Source: Vibrio profundi (GTDB lineage Bacteria > Pseudomonadota > Gammaproteobacteria > Enterobacterales > Vibrionaceae). From it: 64,000 bases of DNA. The stretch lies in assembly GCF_005281835.1 (NCBI RefSeq), contig NZ_RZIS01000007.1, positions 124,001-188,000 on the forward strand. Reading direction: 5' to 3'. Positions 1-7,774 of the stretch are shown here, in pieces. A program made the position numbers and the translations under genes. The notes under the pieces were generated by a model. The model saw only the letters and a list, made by a program, of their open reading frames with translations. It did no database searches and was not told the origin of the DNA. The number at the start of each line of letters is the position of its first letter. The stretch's first letter is position 1.

Positions 1-761
1 CAGGTCAACCTGGCAAGATGCTGGCGCTAGAAATGGGTGGTAATAACCCAATGGTGATCACTGACCAATACGGTGATGTCGATGCGACGGTTTACACCAT
101 TATTCAATCGGCATTCATCAGTGCAGGTCAACGTTGTACTTGTGCGCGCCGTTTGTACGTACCAGTCGGTGAAAAAGGCGATGTGCTACTAAGCAAGCTT
201 ATCTCGGCAACGCAAAAGATTCGTGTCGACCAACCTTTCGCAGAGCCTGCACCTTTCATGGGGCCTCAAATCTCTGAAGCAGCTGCGAAATTCATTCTTG
301 ATGCTCAAGCTAATTTGCAGTCTTTAGGTGGCGTGAGCTTGGTTGAAGCGAAAGCTGGCGAAGCGGCATTTGTTACGCCAGGCATCATCGACGCTACCAA
401 TATTGCTGAACTTCCAGACGAAGAGTACTTCGGCCCGCTACTACAAGTCGTGCGTTACGAAACGTTAGAGCAAGCCGTTGAATTGGCTAATGATACGCGC
501 TTTGGTTTGTCTGCAGGTTTAGTTTCGACAGATGATTCAGAATGGGAATACTTCGTTGATCATATTCGTGCGGGTATCGTTAACCGTAACCGTCAACTAA
601 CGGGCGCAAGCGGTGATGCACCATTTGGCGGTCCAGGGGCATCTGGTAACTTACGTCCAAGTGCTTACTATGCGGCGGACTACTGTGCGTACCCAATGGC
701 ATCGATGGAAGGTGGAGAAACACTACTTCCAGCAACATTTAGCCCAGGTATCGAACTGTAA
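1..761 (+). CDS. astD: N-succinylglutamate 5-semialdehyde dehydrogenase, 3' part
   Basis: The frame is open from the window edge (first full codon at base 3) to a stop at 759-761, so only the C-terminal half is present. It has the aldehyde dehydrogenase catalytic region SAGQRCTCARRLYVP with the nucleophilic Cys, preceded by LALEMGGNNP (the cofactor/active-site strand). Later elements include EEYFGPLLQV and the NRNRQLTGASGDAPFGG stretch typical of AstD. The family oxidises succinylglutamate semialdehyde to succinylglutamate with NAD+ in the arginine succinyltransferase (AST) pathway. The other ast genes would lie upstream of the window. A 9-bp hairpin follows the stop. AstD is favoured over other aldehyde dehydrogenases because of the NRNRQLTGASGDAPFGG segment. 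Confidence 0.9.
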   Translation, partial: GQPGKMLALEMGGNNPMVITDQYGDVDATVYTIIQSAFISAGQRCTCARRLYVPVGEKGDVLLSKLISATQKIRVDQPFAEPAPFMGPQISEAAAKFILDAQANLQSLGGVSLVEAKAGEAAFVTPGIIDATNIAELPDEEYFGPLLQVVRYETLEQAVELANDTRFGLSAGLVSTDDSEWEYFVDHIRAGIVNRNRQLTGASGDAPFGGPGASGNLRPSAYYAADYCAYPMASMEGGETLLPATFSPGIEL

Positions 762-770
762 TACTTTTTA

Positions 771-794
771 CACCGCTCTCAATGTAGAGCGGTG
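771..794 (+). terminator. Hairpin after astD, probable terminator
   Basis: CACCGCTCT (771-779) pairs perfectly with AGAGCGGTG (786-794) across a 6-nt loop, 9 bases after the astD stop. The tail is AATTATTGCT rather than a run of T, so termination may be partial. Confidence 0.5.
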
Positions 795-854
795 AATTAT
801 TGCTAAAAATACGAAAACTACAGTCATTATAATAACAAGAATACATACGTCACA

Positions 855-885
855 GGTTGATGGCTCAACCCGCATGGGGCGAGCC
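855..885 (+). promoter_or_regulatory. Two mutually exclusive hairpins in the leader of the DUF1338 gene
   Basis: Hairpin A: GGTTGA (855-860) with TCAACC (865-870), loop TGGC. Hairpin B: GGCTC (862-866) with GAGCC (881-885), plus inner CCC (869-871) with GGG (876-878) around loop GCAT. Bases 862-870 are used by both, so only one hairpin can form at a time. The element ends 57 bases before the start codon. This resembles an attenuator or riboregulator; no known riboswitch class was recognised. Confidence 0.4.
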
Positions 886-942
886 TTTCACCTTTAAATC
901 CAATTATTCTAGCTTGCTAGACACCCCCGACAAGGAGTCATC

Positions 943-1734
943 ATGACGCCAGATGTATTATTCACTGCTTTATGGAACGATTACATTCAACGCCTTTGCC
1001 CTTCTGCTGATAAAGTTCACCAGTTGTTGCAAGAAGACGAAGTGCTAATTAACGACCATATTGCCTTGAGAACCTTCAATTCAGCACCACTTGGCATCGC
1101 AACACTAGCTCAACCATTTTTGGACGCAGGCTACAAAGCTTGCGGTGATTACGTGTTTGAAAGTAAAAAGCTGGTCGCGAAACACTATGAGCACCCTGAT
1201 AGCACTCAACCTAAAGTGTTCATTAGCGAGTTGAAAGTTGAAGAGTGCTCTAGCGAGCTACAAGCGATTGTGGCGAAGTTGGTCGCACAAGTGGATACAT
1301 CAAAACTGTCGAGTCATGAATTTTTGTCATCGGGGCGGCTATGGGATCTAAGCTTCGAAGATTATCAAACATTGGCTAAAGAGAGTGAGTATGCTTCTTG
1401 GCTTGCGGCGCATGGCTATGGTGCGAACCACTTTACCGTGAGCGTGAACCAGCTAAACGCTTTTGAGGAAGTGAAAGGGGTGAATGATCATTTACGCCAG
1501 TCAGGGTTTACGATCAATGAATCCGGTGGTGAAGTAAAAGGCACGCCAGAAGTGCTACTTGAGCAATCTTCAACGATGGCGGATAAAGTCCCGGTTACTT
1601 TCACGGAAGGCTCTGAGATTGTTCCTGGAGGCTTCTACGAGTTTGCTAAGCGCTACCCAATGGCCAATGGCGAGCTATATACAGGCTTTGTTGCAGCATC
1701 TGCCGATAAAATCTTCGAAAGCACTAACGGCTAA
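943..1734 (+). CDS. DUF1338 / 2-oxoadipate dioxygenase-decarboxylase-like protein
   Basis: 263 residues. The start ATG at 943 follows AAGGAG with good spacing. The family (DUF1338; HglS in Pseudomonas putida, YdcJ in E. coli) are non-haem Fe(II) vicinal-oxygen-chelate-like enzymes; HglS converts 2-oxoadipate to 2-hydroxyglutarate in lysine catabolism. Visible candidate metal and substrate residues are His39 and Arg43 in NDHIALRTF, His163 in GANHFTVSVN and Glu233 in GFYEFAKRYP, matching the HxxxR...H...E pattern. This is a short family version. It follows astD in the same direction but is separated by a hairpin and a structured leader, so it may be independently controlled. The lysine or D-amino-acid catabolic role is inferred from family only. 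Confidence 0.8.
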   Translation: MTPDVLFTALWNDYIQRLCPSADKVHQLLQEDEVLINDHIALRTFNSAPLGIATLAQPFLDAGYKACGDYVFESKKLVAKHYEHPDSTQPKVFISELKVEECSSELQAIVAKLVAQVDTSKLSSHEFLSSGRLWDLSFEDYQTLAKESEYASWLAAHGYGANHFTVSVNQLNAFEEVKGVNDHLRQSGFTINESGGEVKGTPEVLLEQSSTMADKVPVTFTEGSEIVPGGFYEFAKRYPMANGELYTGFVAASADKIFESTNG

Positions 1735-1751
1735 TTAGCGTTTTTTAAATT

Positions 1752-1790
1752 AAGCTACCCTGCGATTGATACTTGCTCGGTAGCTTTTTT
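1752..1790 (+). terminator. Rho-independent terminator of the DUF1338 gene
   Basis: AAGCTACC (1752-1759) pairs with GGTAGCTT (1779-1786), followed by TTTT. It begins 18 bases after the stop. The loop is long (19 nt). Confidence 0.75.
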
Positions 1791-2019
1791 GATCCTGAAA
1801 GGTCTAATGATGGTGCATTGCACTGACTTAATGCTTTTGTGTTGAGGGGAGATATTGAAGCTTTCACGCGAAGTGAAAGTGAGGATTTGAGTATGGAAGG
1901 TTTGGTGAGATTTCCTGAATAGGGAGCAGAAATTTAAGCACTTTCTGACTTAGTTTGTTATTTCCCAGTGGTAATCAGATAAGGCTCTTCAATATGATTG
2001 AGAGATCGCTAGAAAACAA
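1791..2019. other. Intergenic stretch without recognised gene
   Basis: No ORF with a ribosome binding site was found on either strand. The only structure seen is a 7-bp hairpin, CTTTCAC (1861-1867) with GTGAAAG (1873-1879). With the flanking terminators this makes up the 346-base gap between the DUF1338 gene and crp. Confidence 0.5.
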
Positions 2020-2043
2020 AAAGCCTAGCGAGTGCTAGGCTTT
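2020..2043 (-). terminator. Rho-independent terminator of crp
   Basis: AAAGCCTAGC (2020-2029) and GCTAGGCTTT (2034-2043) form a perfect 10-bp stem with loop GAGT. Read on the minus strand it is followed by TTTGTTTTC, the expected T-rich tail for crp. Confidence 0.85.
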
Positions 2044-2080
2044 ATCATTCTTAATAACATAAGCGATGTTCGCTGAGTTA

Positions 2081-2713
2081 TTATCGAGTACCGTAAACAA
2101 CGATAGTCTTACCGTGAGCAGAAATCAGGTTTTGCTCTTCTAGCATCTTCAAGATACGACCTACCGTTTCACGAGAACAACCAACAATTTGGCCAATCTC
2201 TTGACGAGTGATCTTGATTTGCATGCCGTCTGGGTGAGTCATTGCATCTGGCTGTTTAGCTAGGTTTAGTAGCGTTTGAGCGATACGACCAGTTACGTCT
2301 AGGAAAGCTAAGTCACCTACTTTTTGGCTAGTCACTTGTAGGCGGCTTGCCATTTGAGCTGATAGACGCATCAGGATATCTGGGTTCACTTGGATAAGTT
2401 GACGGAATTTCTTGAAAGAAATCTCAGCCACTTCACAAGGAGATTTTGCACGAACCCAAGCAGTACGCTCTTGGTCTTCTTCAAATAGACCAAGCTCACC
2501 GATAAAGTCGCCTTGGTTTAGGTAAGAAAGAATCATTTCCTTACCTTCTTCGTCTTTGATAAGAACCGCAACAGAACCTTTAACGATGTAGTACAAGGTT
2601 TCCGCTTTTTCACCAGCGTGAATTAGCGTGCTTTTTGAAGGGTACTTATGAATATGACAATGTGAAAGAAACCACTCTAATGTTGGATCGGTTTGAGGTT
2701 TACCTAGAACCAT
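2081..2713 (-). CDS. crp: cAMP receptor protein (global regulator CRP)
   Basis: 210 residues, the same length as E. coli CRP and nearly identical to it. The N-terminal cyclic-nucleotide-binding domain carries the phosphate-binding cassette GELGLFEE (72-79) and QERTAWVRA (81-89), in which Thr replaces the E. coli Ser. The dimer helix contains VTS (127-129). The C-terminal HTH recognition helix SRETVGRILK is intact. Residue 123 is Ser where E. coli has Arg122 (mature numbering). The dimer binds cAMP and activates or represses catabolic promoters; in vibrios it also affects competence, chitin use and quorum sensing. A CRP-like site lies about 200 bases upstream of the start, consistent with autoregulation. 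The terminator is at 2020-2043. Confidence 0.98.
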   Translation of the reverse strand: MVLGKPQTDPTLEWFLSHCHIHKYPSKSTLIHAGEKAETLYYIVKGSVAVLIKDEEGKEMILSYLNQGDFIGELGLFEEDQERTAWVRAKSPCEVAEISFKKFRQLIQVNPDILMRLSAQMASRLQVTSQKVGDLAFLDVTGRIAQTLLNLAKQPDAMTHPDGMQIKITRQEIGQIVGCSRETVGRILKMLEEQNLISAHGKTIVVYGTR

Positions 2714-2906
2714 AATATCTCACTTCCTCTGCAGGGTATGCTTGCTGCTTTCCATAATATTAGCTAAGCCTAAATTTGACTTACTAGGATAAGAGCACTT
2801 TCTCAGTGCTGCAAGCTATCTTGTGTTTCGGTTTAAAATAGTATCCTTTTTCGGATGCGATTTCTTGATTTTAATCGTGACAAGGCTACGTTTTTTTACG
2901 CAAAAT

Positions 2907-2922
2907 TGTGCACATGATCACG
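2907..2922 (-). promoter_or_regulatory. CRP binding site in the crp upstream region
   Basis: TGTGC-N6-TCACG matches the CRP consensus TGTGA-N6-TCACA at 8 of 10 fixed positions. It lies 194-209 bases upstream of the crp start codon; E. coli crp has a long 5' leader and autoregulatory CRP sites at a comparable distance. Confidence 0.6.
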
Positions 2923-2927
2923 GTATG

Positions 2928-2953
2928 AAAAGTAACCGTGAAGAACAGCGGAC
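2928..2953 (-). terminator. Possible weak terminator of prkB
   Basis: On the minus strand, just after the prkB stop, AACCGT and ACGGTT can pair around a 12-nt loop and are followed by ACTTTTC. The stem is only 6 bp, so this is a weak call. Some transcription may read into crp. Confidence 0.35.
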
Positions 2954-2955
2954 GG

Positions 2956-3825
2956 TTAACCGATTTTACCGGTTTCAATCAGCTGCTGTAGGATCGGTCT
3001 AACGATAAGCTCCATTGCGAAACTCATCTTGCCACCGGGCACGACGAGAGTGTTATGACGTGACATAAATGAGCCGTCTATCATTGCGAGCAGGTACGGG
3101 AAATCGACGTTTTTTATACCGCGCAAACGAATAACTACGAAACTTTCGTCAAGGCTTGGAATGCCTTTTGCGTTTAGCGGATTGGATGTGTCGACCGTTG
3201 GAACACGCTGAAAGTTGATGTGAGTACGAGAGAATTGTGGGGTAATGTAGTTTAGATAATCGTCCATCGAGCGGACAATCGAATCCATTACGGCTTCTCT
3301 AGAATGACCGCGATCTCGGGTATCTCGAACAAACTTTTGTATCCATTCCAGGTTTACAATTGGCACCATACCGATCAGTAAATCGACATGTTGTGAAACG
3401 TTGATGTCACCATCGACGACGCCACCATGTAACCCTTCATAAAACAGCACATCGGAATTATCGGGAATGTCTTGCCATGGGGTAAATGTACCAGGCATTT
3501 GATTATATGGCACCGCTTCATCGAAGGTGTGTAAGTAGCGACGAACTTGCCCTAGACCTTCGTTACCGTATTTACGGAAAAACTCTTCAAGCGCTCCAAA
3601 GTCGTTAGCTTGTGGACCAAAGTAACTGATGTGTTTTCCTTGCTCACGTGCCTTACGAATTTCGACATCCATTTCTGGGCGAGTAAAACGGTGAAAGCTA
3701 TCTCCTTCCACCCACGCCGCTTTGACGTCCATCATATTGAACATCTTACGGAACGCTTCTGAGGTGGTAGTGGTACCGGCTCCTGAGGAACCTGTTACGG
3801 CAATAATTGGATGTTTTGCGGACAT
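2956..3825 (-). CDS. prkB: Phosphoribulokinase-like kinase PrkB
   Basis: 289 residues, the usual length for PrkB/YhfA-linked proteins of gammaproteobacteria. The N-terminus has a P-loop, GSSGAGTTTT (12-21). Further on are EGDSFHRF and YEGLHGG, typical of the phosphoribulokinase/uridine kinase fold. The family belongs to the phosphoribulokinase superfamily, but no Calvin cycle is expected in Vibrio, so the physiological substrate is unknown. It sits directly upstream of crp on the same strand, as in E. coli, and follows yheU-yheT. Confidence 0.93.
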   Translation of the reverse strand: MSAKHPIIAVTGSSGAGTTTTSEAFRKMFNMMDVKAAWVEGDSFHRFTRPEMDVEIRKAREQGKHISYFGPQANDFGALEEFFRKYGNEGLGQVRRYLHTFDEAVPYNQMPGTFTPWQDIPDNSDVLFYEGLHGGVVDGDINVSQHVDLLIGMVPIVNLEWIQKFVRDTRDRGHSREAVMDSIVRSMDDYLNYITPQFSRTHINFQRVPTVDTSNPLNAKGIPSLDESFVVIRLRGIKNVDFPYLLAMIDGSFMSRHNTLVVPGGKMSFAMELIVRPILQQLIETGKIG

Positions 3826-3913
3826 GACAACCCTTGTCTGTGTAGTAACTTACTTGTTAGCAATCGTTTTCTACTATAACACGACTGATTTATTAGGACA
3901 GTAAGACGTATGG

Positions 3914-4126
3914 TTACATTCGTTTACGCAGTTGAATGTCGACAGTCTCATGCAGTTCAGAGAACACAATAACCGCTTCGCCGCTTGCAAGCTGTTGTCG
4001 TACTTGGTCGATTTTATTTTGCAGGGAGATTTCCATTTCGCCGTAATCGGTACCTTCACGCAGTACGAATTCTTTGATTAAGTTGTCGAGCGTATCGGCT
4101 GCAATGTCTTGCCAAGGGATGATCAT
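3914..4126 (-). CDS. yheU: YheU family protein (UPF0270)
   Basis: 70 residues beginning MIIPWQDIAADTLDNLI, the invariant start of the UPF0270/YheU family. The protein is small, acidic and soluble, with an amphipathic helix and no transmembrane segment. Function is unknown. It lies 41 bases downstream of yheT and 88 bases upstream of prkB on the same strand, the conserved gammaproteobacterial order yheT-yheU-prkB, so co-transcription is likely. Confidence 0.9.
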   Translation of the reverse strand: MIIPWQDIAADTLDNLIKEFVLREGTDYGEMEISLQNKIDQVRQQLASGEAVIVFSELHETVDIQLRKRM

Positions 4127-4167
4127 AAATACCTCATGATTTTATGTTCGGTGTTGTGTGCGCGCTA

Positions 4168-5145
4168 TTATGCCGAATCTTGGATGCTTTCATAGTAGGC
4201 CGGCAATGCTTCTTCTAACCAAAAGCGTGGTTTGAGTGCACTGCCGGTAATAAACCCAACGTGGCCACCATGTTGGAACAAGCGATAATCTATATTGTCA
4301 GGCAGGATAAACTTTGGGATCACCGCTTCTGTCATAAATGGATCGTCTTTGGCGTGAATGATCTGAGTGGGTAAGGTGATCTTTTTGAGTTTATGTATCC
4401 CAGAGCACTGCGCGTAATAATCTTGGGCATTTTTAAAGCCATGGAGTGGTGCCGTGATCAGATCATCAAACTCATACAAACGTTTAATGTCTTTGATCGT
4501 TTGGTCGGAGATCCCTAACTCTTCCATCAGTAAGTGGTGCTTCTTGAGGGCATTCTCTTTGAGTGAATCAAGTAAGTACTTACGATAGACCCGTGAGAAA
4601 CCTTGCTCGATACGAAATGAACAAGAGGCTAGATCGAGCGGCGCTGAAATGATGGTCGCGGCGGTGAGTAGTGGATCTTCGGCGTAGTCAGCCAAGTAGT
4701 TGGCTAGCATGTTCCCGCCAAGTGAAATCCCAACGGCGACCTTTGGTTGATCGGGAAACAATTCATGTACATGCTGTAAGAAGAAGCGAGCGTCTTCCAC
4801 CTCTCCTGAGTGATAGGCTCTCGCGAGTCGATTCGGTTTACCGCTACATCCCCGAAAATGCATCATGACGGACAACCAGCCATCTTTGGCAAAAGCATTC
4901 ATCAACCCGTTCGCATACGGGCTTTCAAAACTGCCTTCTAAGCCATGGAATAAGATGAAAATAGGCTTCTTCTTTTCATCTACAGACTTCGGATCTTCAC
5001 TCCATGCTAGATCGAGAAAGTCTCCATCATCGGTTTCGAGGGTTTGCCAAGTTGGGTGAAACAAAGCCTGTTTTCTAATAAATCTAGGAACTAACGTTTG
5101 TAAATGCGGGTTGGCTAAGCCAGTTGCCGCGGTAAATATGGTCAT
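4168..5145 (-). CDS. yheT: Alpha/beta hydrolase YheT
   Basis: 325 residues. The alpha/beta hydrolase signatures are HGLEGS (oxyanion side), the nucleophile elbow GISLGGNML with Ser in G-x-S-x-G, a late Asp in HAKDDPF and the catalytic His in QHGGHVGF. The family (YheT/ABHD1-3 type) are putative carboxylesterases or lipases with poorly known substrates. The start codon overlaps the stop of the upstream MocR-type gene by 4 bases, and yheU follows 41 bases later. The coupling to the regulator gene is unlike E. coli and may put yheT under that gene's promoter. Confidence 0.9.
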   Translation of the reverse strand: MTIFTAATGLANPHLQTLVPRFIRKQALFHPTWQTLETDDGDFLDLAWSEDPKSVDEKKKPIFILFHGLEGSFESPYANGLMNAFAKDGWLSVMMHFRGCSGKPNRLARAYHSGEVEDARFFLQHVHELFPDQPKVAVGISLGGNMLANYLADYAEDPLLTAATIISAPLDLASCSFRIEQGFSRVYRKYLLDSLKENALKKHHLLMEELGISDQTIKDIKRLYEFDDLITAPLHGFKNAQDYYAQCSGIHKLKKITLPTQIIHAKDDPFMTEAVIPKFILPDNIDYRLFQHGGHVGFITGSALKPRFWLEEALPAYYESIQDSA

Positions 5146-6530
5146 AAAGCAAACTCAGTTAATGGGTCTGTATTAAGTAATGTTTGGAGCTTGGTAAGCC
5201 CATGTATTAACTGAGCTTGGTCTATAGGCGAGCTGAGTGCAAGTCTCACATGTGGGCTGATGCTGCCTGCTGGTGGCGAAAATAGCTCGCCTGACTTTAC
5301 AGTAACCCCTTGTTTTTCTGCGGCTACCACAAAATCACTCATTCGCCATTGTTCCGGGATTGGTAGCCAAATATGGAAGCAATCTTTCTTAAAAATGGGC
5401 TCGAATGGTGCCAAGTACTCTAGTGAAGTTTCAAGTCTCTGGCTGATTTGTTGGCGGATATCCATCAGCACTTCGTCAGCGGCTCCATTTTCGGTGAGCT
5501 CACAAACCAATGCGGTTAATAAGGGGCTGATCATCCAACTGTGATTTTGCAATGTCGCCACAAGAGGTTGGTAAAGTGGTGTAGGGGCATGGACATATCC
5601 CACACGTAATCCAGGAGCTAATATTTTCGAGAAAGCACCAATATGTATTACTTGCTCCGGAGCTAAATTAACAAGTGGTGGATTTACGTTTTCAGCGAGC
5701 AGCCCATTGATATCGTCTTCGATGATCAGCAAATCATGTCGCTTACAGACCTCTATGATAGCTTGGCGCCTTTCGAGCGACATGATGGCAGTGGTTGGGT
5801 TTTGAAACGTTGGCGTAAGGTAGATGAACCTAGCTTGGTTTTGTTTGCATGCCGACACTAGACTCTCAGGAATAACGCCCTCTTCATCCATCTCAATGCC
5901 TTTGACTGATAACTGCTTTTGCCTTGCTAGGCTCAACAGGCCAGGGTAGGTGTACTTCTCGACAAATAGAGTGTCACCAGCACGAGTAAAGGTATCGATT
6001 ACCATTTGAATACCATGTTGCGCACCGGAGCTAAAGAGCAGCTGATCGCTGTTCAAATGTACCGATTTAGATGCCAGCCATGAACAGACTTGTTGCCGGT
6101 GCGACTCAATGCCATTGGGGCTTTGGTACATCATCAATTGATTTAGCACTGATGGTGATTGTGAAAGCTTAGCCATGGCCTGTGTCAGCATATCACTACG
6201 CTCGATCTGTGGAGGGATGTTATAGCCAAAGTTGCATTCATCTCGCGAAGCAACGCTTTCTTCAAATACCCAGCTGGTTTTTTGCTTGTCGGTGACAAAG
6301 GTACCTGAACCAACTCGAGCTTCAATTAAACCACGACGTTCAGCTTCTGCATAAGCACGGGTAATAGTACCTACCGTCACACCGAGCTGATCAGCAAGCT
6401 TACGGTGTGTAGGTAACTTCTGATTAGCTTTTAGATCACCATGATCTATTTGCTTGGAAAGCTGATCAGCGATTTGTTTATACAGTGGAGCGTTGGATTG
6501 CTTACAAAGCGACATATCTTGAATTGTCAT
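5142..6530 (-). CDS. MocR-type regulator: GntR HTH fused to a PLP aminotransferase domain
   Basis: 462 residues. Residues 15-80 form a GntR winged helix (LPTHRKLADQLGVTVGTITR, then GLIEARVGSGTFV). Residues 100-455 are a fold-type I aminotransferase: YLTPTFQNPT, EDDINGLL (Asp for the pyridine N) and GAFSKILAPGLRVGY with the Schiff-base Lys302. Family members bind PLP and act as transcription factors rather than as free enzymes. It is divergent from a LysE-family exporter, and the intergenic region holds three palindromes, the standard layout for a MocR regulator and its target. The effector is probably an amino acid or PLP. A start at Met6 is also possible. Confidence 0.88.
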   Translation of the reverse strand: MTIQDMSLCKQSNAPLYKQIADQLSKQIDHGDLKANQKLPTHRKLADQLGVTVGTITRAYAEAERRGLIEARVGSGTFVTDKQKTSWVFEESVASRDECNFGYNIPPQIERSDMLTQAMAKLSQSPSVLNQLMMYQSPNGIESHRQQVCSWLASKSVHLNSDQLLFSSGAQHGIQMVIDTFTRAGDTLFVEKYTYPGLLSLARQKQLSVKGIEMDEEGVIPESLVSACKQNQARFIYLTPTFQNPTTAIMSLERRQAIIEVCKRHDLLIIEDDINGLLAENVNPPLVNLAPEQVIHIGAFSKILAPGLRVGYVHAPTPLYQPLVATLQNHSWMISPLLTALVCELTENGAADEVLMDIRQQISQRLETSLEYLAPFEPIFKKDCFHIWLPIPEQWRMSDFVVAAEKQGVTVKSGELFSPPAGSISPHVRLALSSPIDQAQLIHGLTKLQTLLNTDPLTEFAL

Positions 6531-6545
6531 GGTGACAATAAACCT

Positions 6546-6637
6546 TTTGATTAATCAAATAGCGATTGTTATGGTTATTTTGTCGACAAAAACAGTATAG
6601 ATCAAACAAATTACGCAAATTGTATCGGTACAATTTG
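6546..6637. promoter_or_regulatory. Divergent operator region with three perfect palindromes
   Basis: Three palindromes lie between the MocR-type gene and the LysE gene. They are TTTGATTAATCAAA (6546-6559), TTTTGTCGACAAAA (6578-6591), and CAAATTGTA-TCGG-TACAATTTG (6616-6637, 9-bp arms). The last has the form of a MocR-dimer operator (TGTATCGGTACA core) and ends 24 bases before the LysE start codon. Binding by the adjacent regulator is inferred. Confidence 0.6.
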
Positions 6638-6661
6638 ACGTGTACGACATAAGGATATCGT

Positions 6662-7258
6662 ATGGAGTGGCAATTTTTCTTTTCAGTGACAGTTTTTGCA
6701 CTTGTAATGACAGGTACACCTGGGCCAAACAACGTGATGCTCACGGCTTCTGGAGCCAATTTTGGTTATCGCCGTTCTATCCCACATTTCATTGGAATCG
6801 GCTTAGGCCTAGTGAGCTTGATCATTTTGAATGGGGTTGGGCTGGGTGTGTTATTTCAAACTTATCCTATGATCCAACAGGTTCTTAAAGTATTGGGTAG
6901 CTCTTACTTACTGTACTTAGCATGGAAGATAGCGGCTTCACAATCAAACCCAAGTGATAGCCAAATAACAGGTAAACCAATGACTTGCTTTGAAGCGATG
7001 CTCTTTCAATACTTGAACCCAAAAGCCTGGATGATGTCGATTACGGCCGTAGGTTCGTTCGCTTATAGTGATGAAGGGTATTGGGGCTCCGTATTGGCGA
7101 TTTCTGCAATCTTCATCTTAGTTCAAATACACACATCGTCAGTTTGGGTTGGGTTTGGCACTTTGATACGCCGATGGCTTTCTAGCCCGCAAGCTTGGCG
7201 ACGTTTTAACGTTGGCATGGGCGCACTCACCGCAAGCTGCGTCGTGTTTATCTGGTAG
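6662..7258 (+). CDS. LysE/RhtB family amino-acid exporter
   Basis: 198 residues with the RhtB/LysE signature TGTPGPNNVMLTASGANFGYR near the N-terminus, including the conserved PGPN. About five to six hydrophobic segments follow, and LFQYLNPKAWMM is the second conserved family stretch. These inner-membrane proteins export amino acids or homoserine-lactone-like metabolites. ATG 6662 lies behind ATAAGGATATCG. The upstream palindrome at 6616-6637 and the divergent MocR-type gene suggest induction by the regulator's effector. The substrate cannot be told from sequence. Confidence 0.88.
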   Translation: MEWQFFFSVTVFALVMTGTPGPNNVMLTASGANFGYRRSIPHFIGIGLGLVSLIILNGVGLGVLFQTYPMIQQVLKVLGSSYLLYLAWKIAASQSNPSDSQITGKPMTCFEAMLFQYLNPKAWMMSITAVGSFAYSDEGYWGSVLAISAIFILVQIHTSSVWVGFGTLIRRWLSSPQAWRRFNVGMGALTASCVVFIW

Positions 7259-7294
7259 GCGTAGGTGAGCGGTTTGTTGGTTGTAGGATATTGA

Positions 7295-7774
7295 TTATTG
7301 GTTAGCGATTTTTGAGGCGGGCTCAGCGAAGGATTCATACAAATCTTCACCACCTAATAATCTGCAATAACGTAAAGTAAGCGGTTCATGGTGGTTAATG
7401 ATGAGTGGGAGAGAATTGATGCAGTCGACTAAGTCAGATTGTTGCTGCTTCTCTAGCTGTAGCTCAAACTGTAACGCTTCTCGATAAAGAGAGTCGACCA
7501 CATGATGCTTGAGTCGTTTTCTAAGTTCCCGGTAACTGTGAAGTAAAGCTTCTGAGCGGCCCAAGCATTCCTGTACTTTATGCCAATCTTCTTCGTGAAA
7601 AGATACTTGCTGCTCATCTAACCATTTTAGGAGTAGCAGCAAGTTCACATTACCATTGTGATTGTTTTGCAGAGATAAGCACGCATCTTTCACCTCTCGT
7701 ACACTGTAGTACTGAAGGCTAAACTGCCAAAGTCTTTCTAAGGTCAGAGATATTTGTGCGTGCTCTAGGCTCAT
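7295..7774 (-). CDS. TIGR02444 family protein
   Basis: 159 residues, mainly helical and soluble. It starts MSLEHAQISLTLERLWQFSL and continues with LLLLKWLDEQ, recognisable as the TIGR02444 family of gammaproteobacteria (unknown function). The start codon overlaps the yheS stop by 4 bases (ATGA), so it is translationally coupled to the ABC-F factor; this pairing is conserved in vibrios and pseudomonads. It converges with the LysE gene, with 36 bases between and no clear terminator. Confidence 0.8.
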   Translation of the reverse strand: MSLEHAQISLTLERLWQFSLQYYSVREVKDACLSLQNNHNGNVNLLLLLKWLDEQQVSFHEEDWHKVQECLGRSEALLHSYRELRKRLKHHVVDSLYREALQFELQLEKQQQSDLVDCINSLPLIINHHEPLTLRYCRLLGGEDLYESFAEPASKIANQ

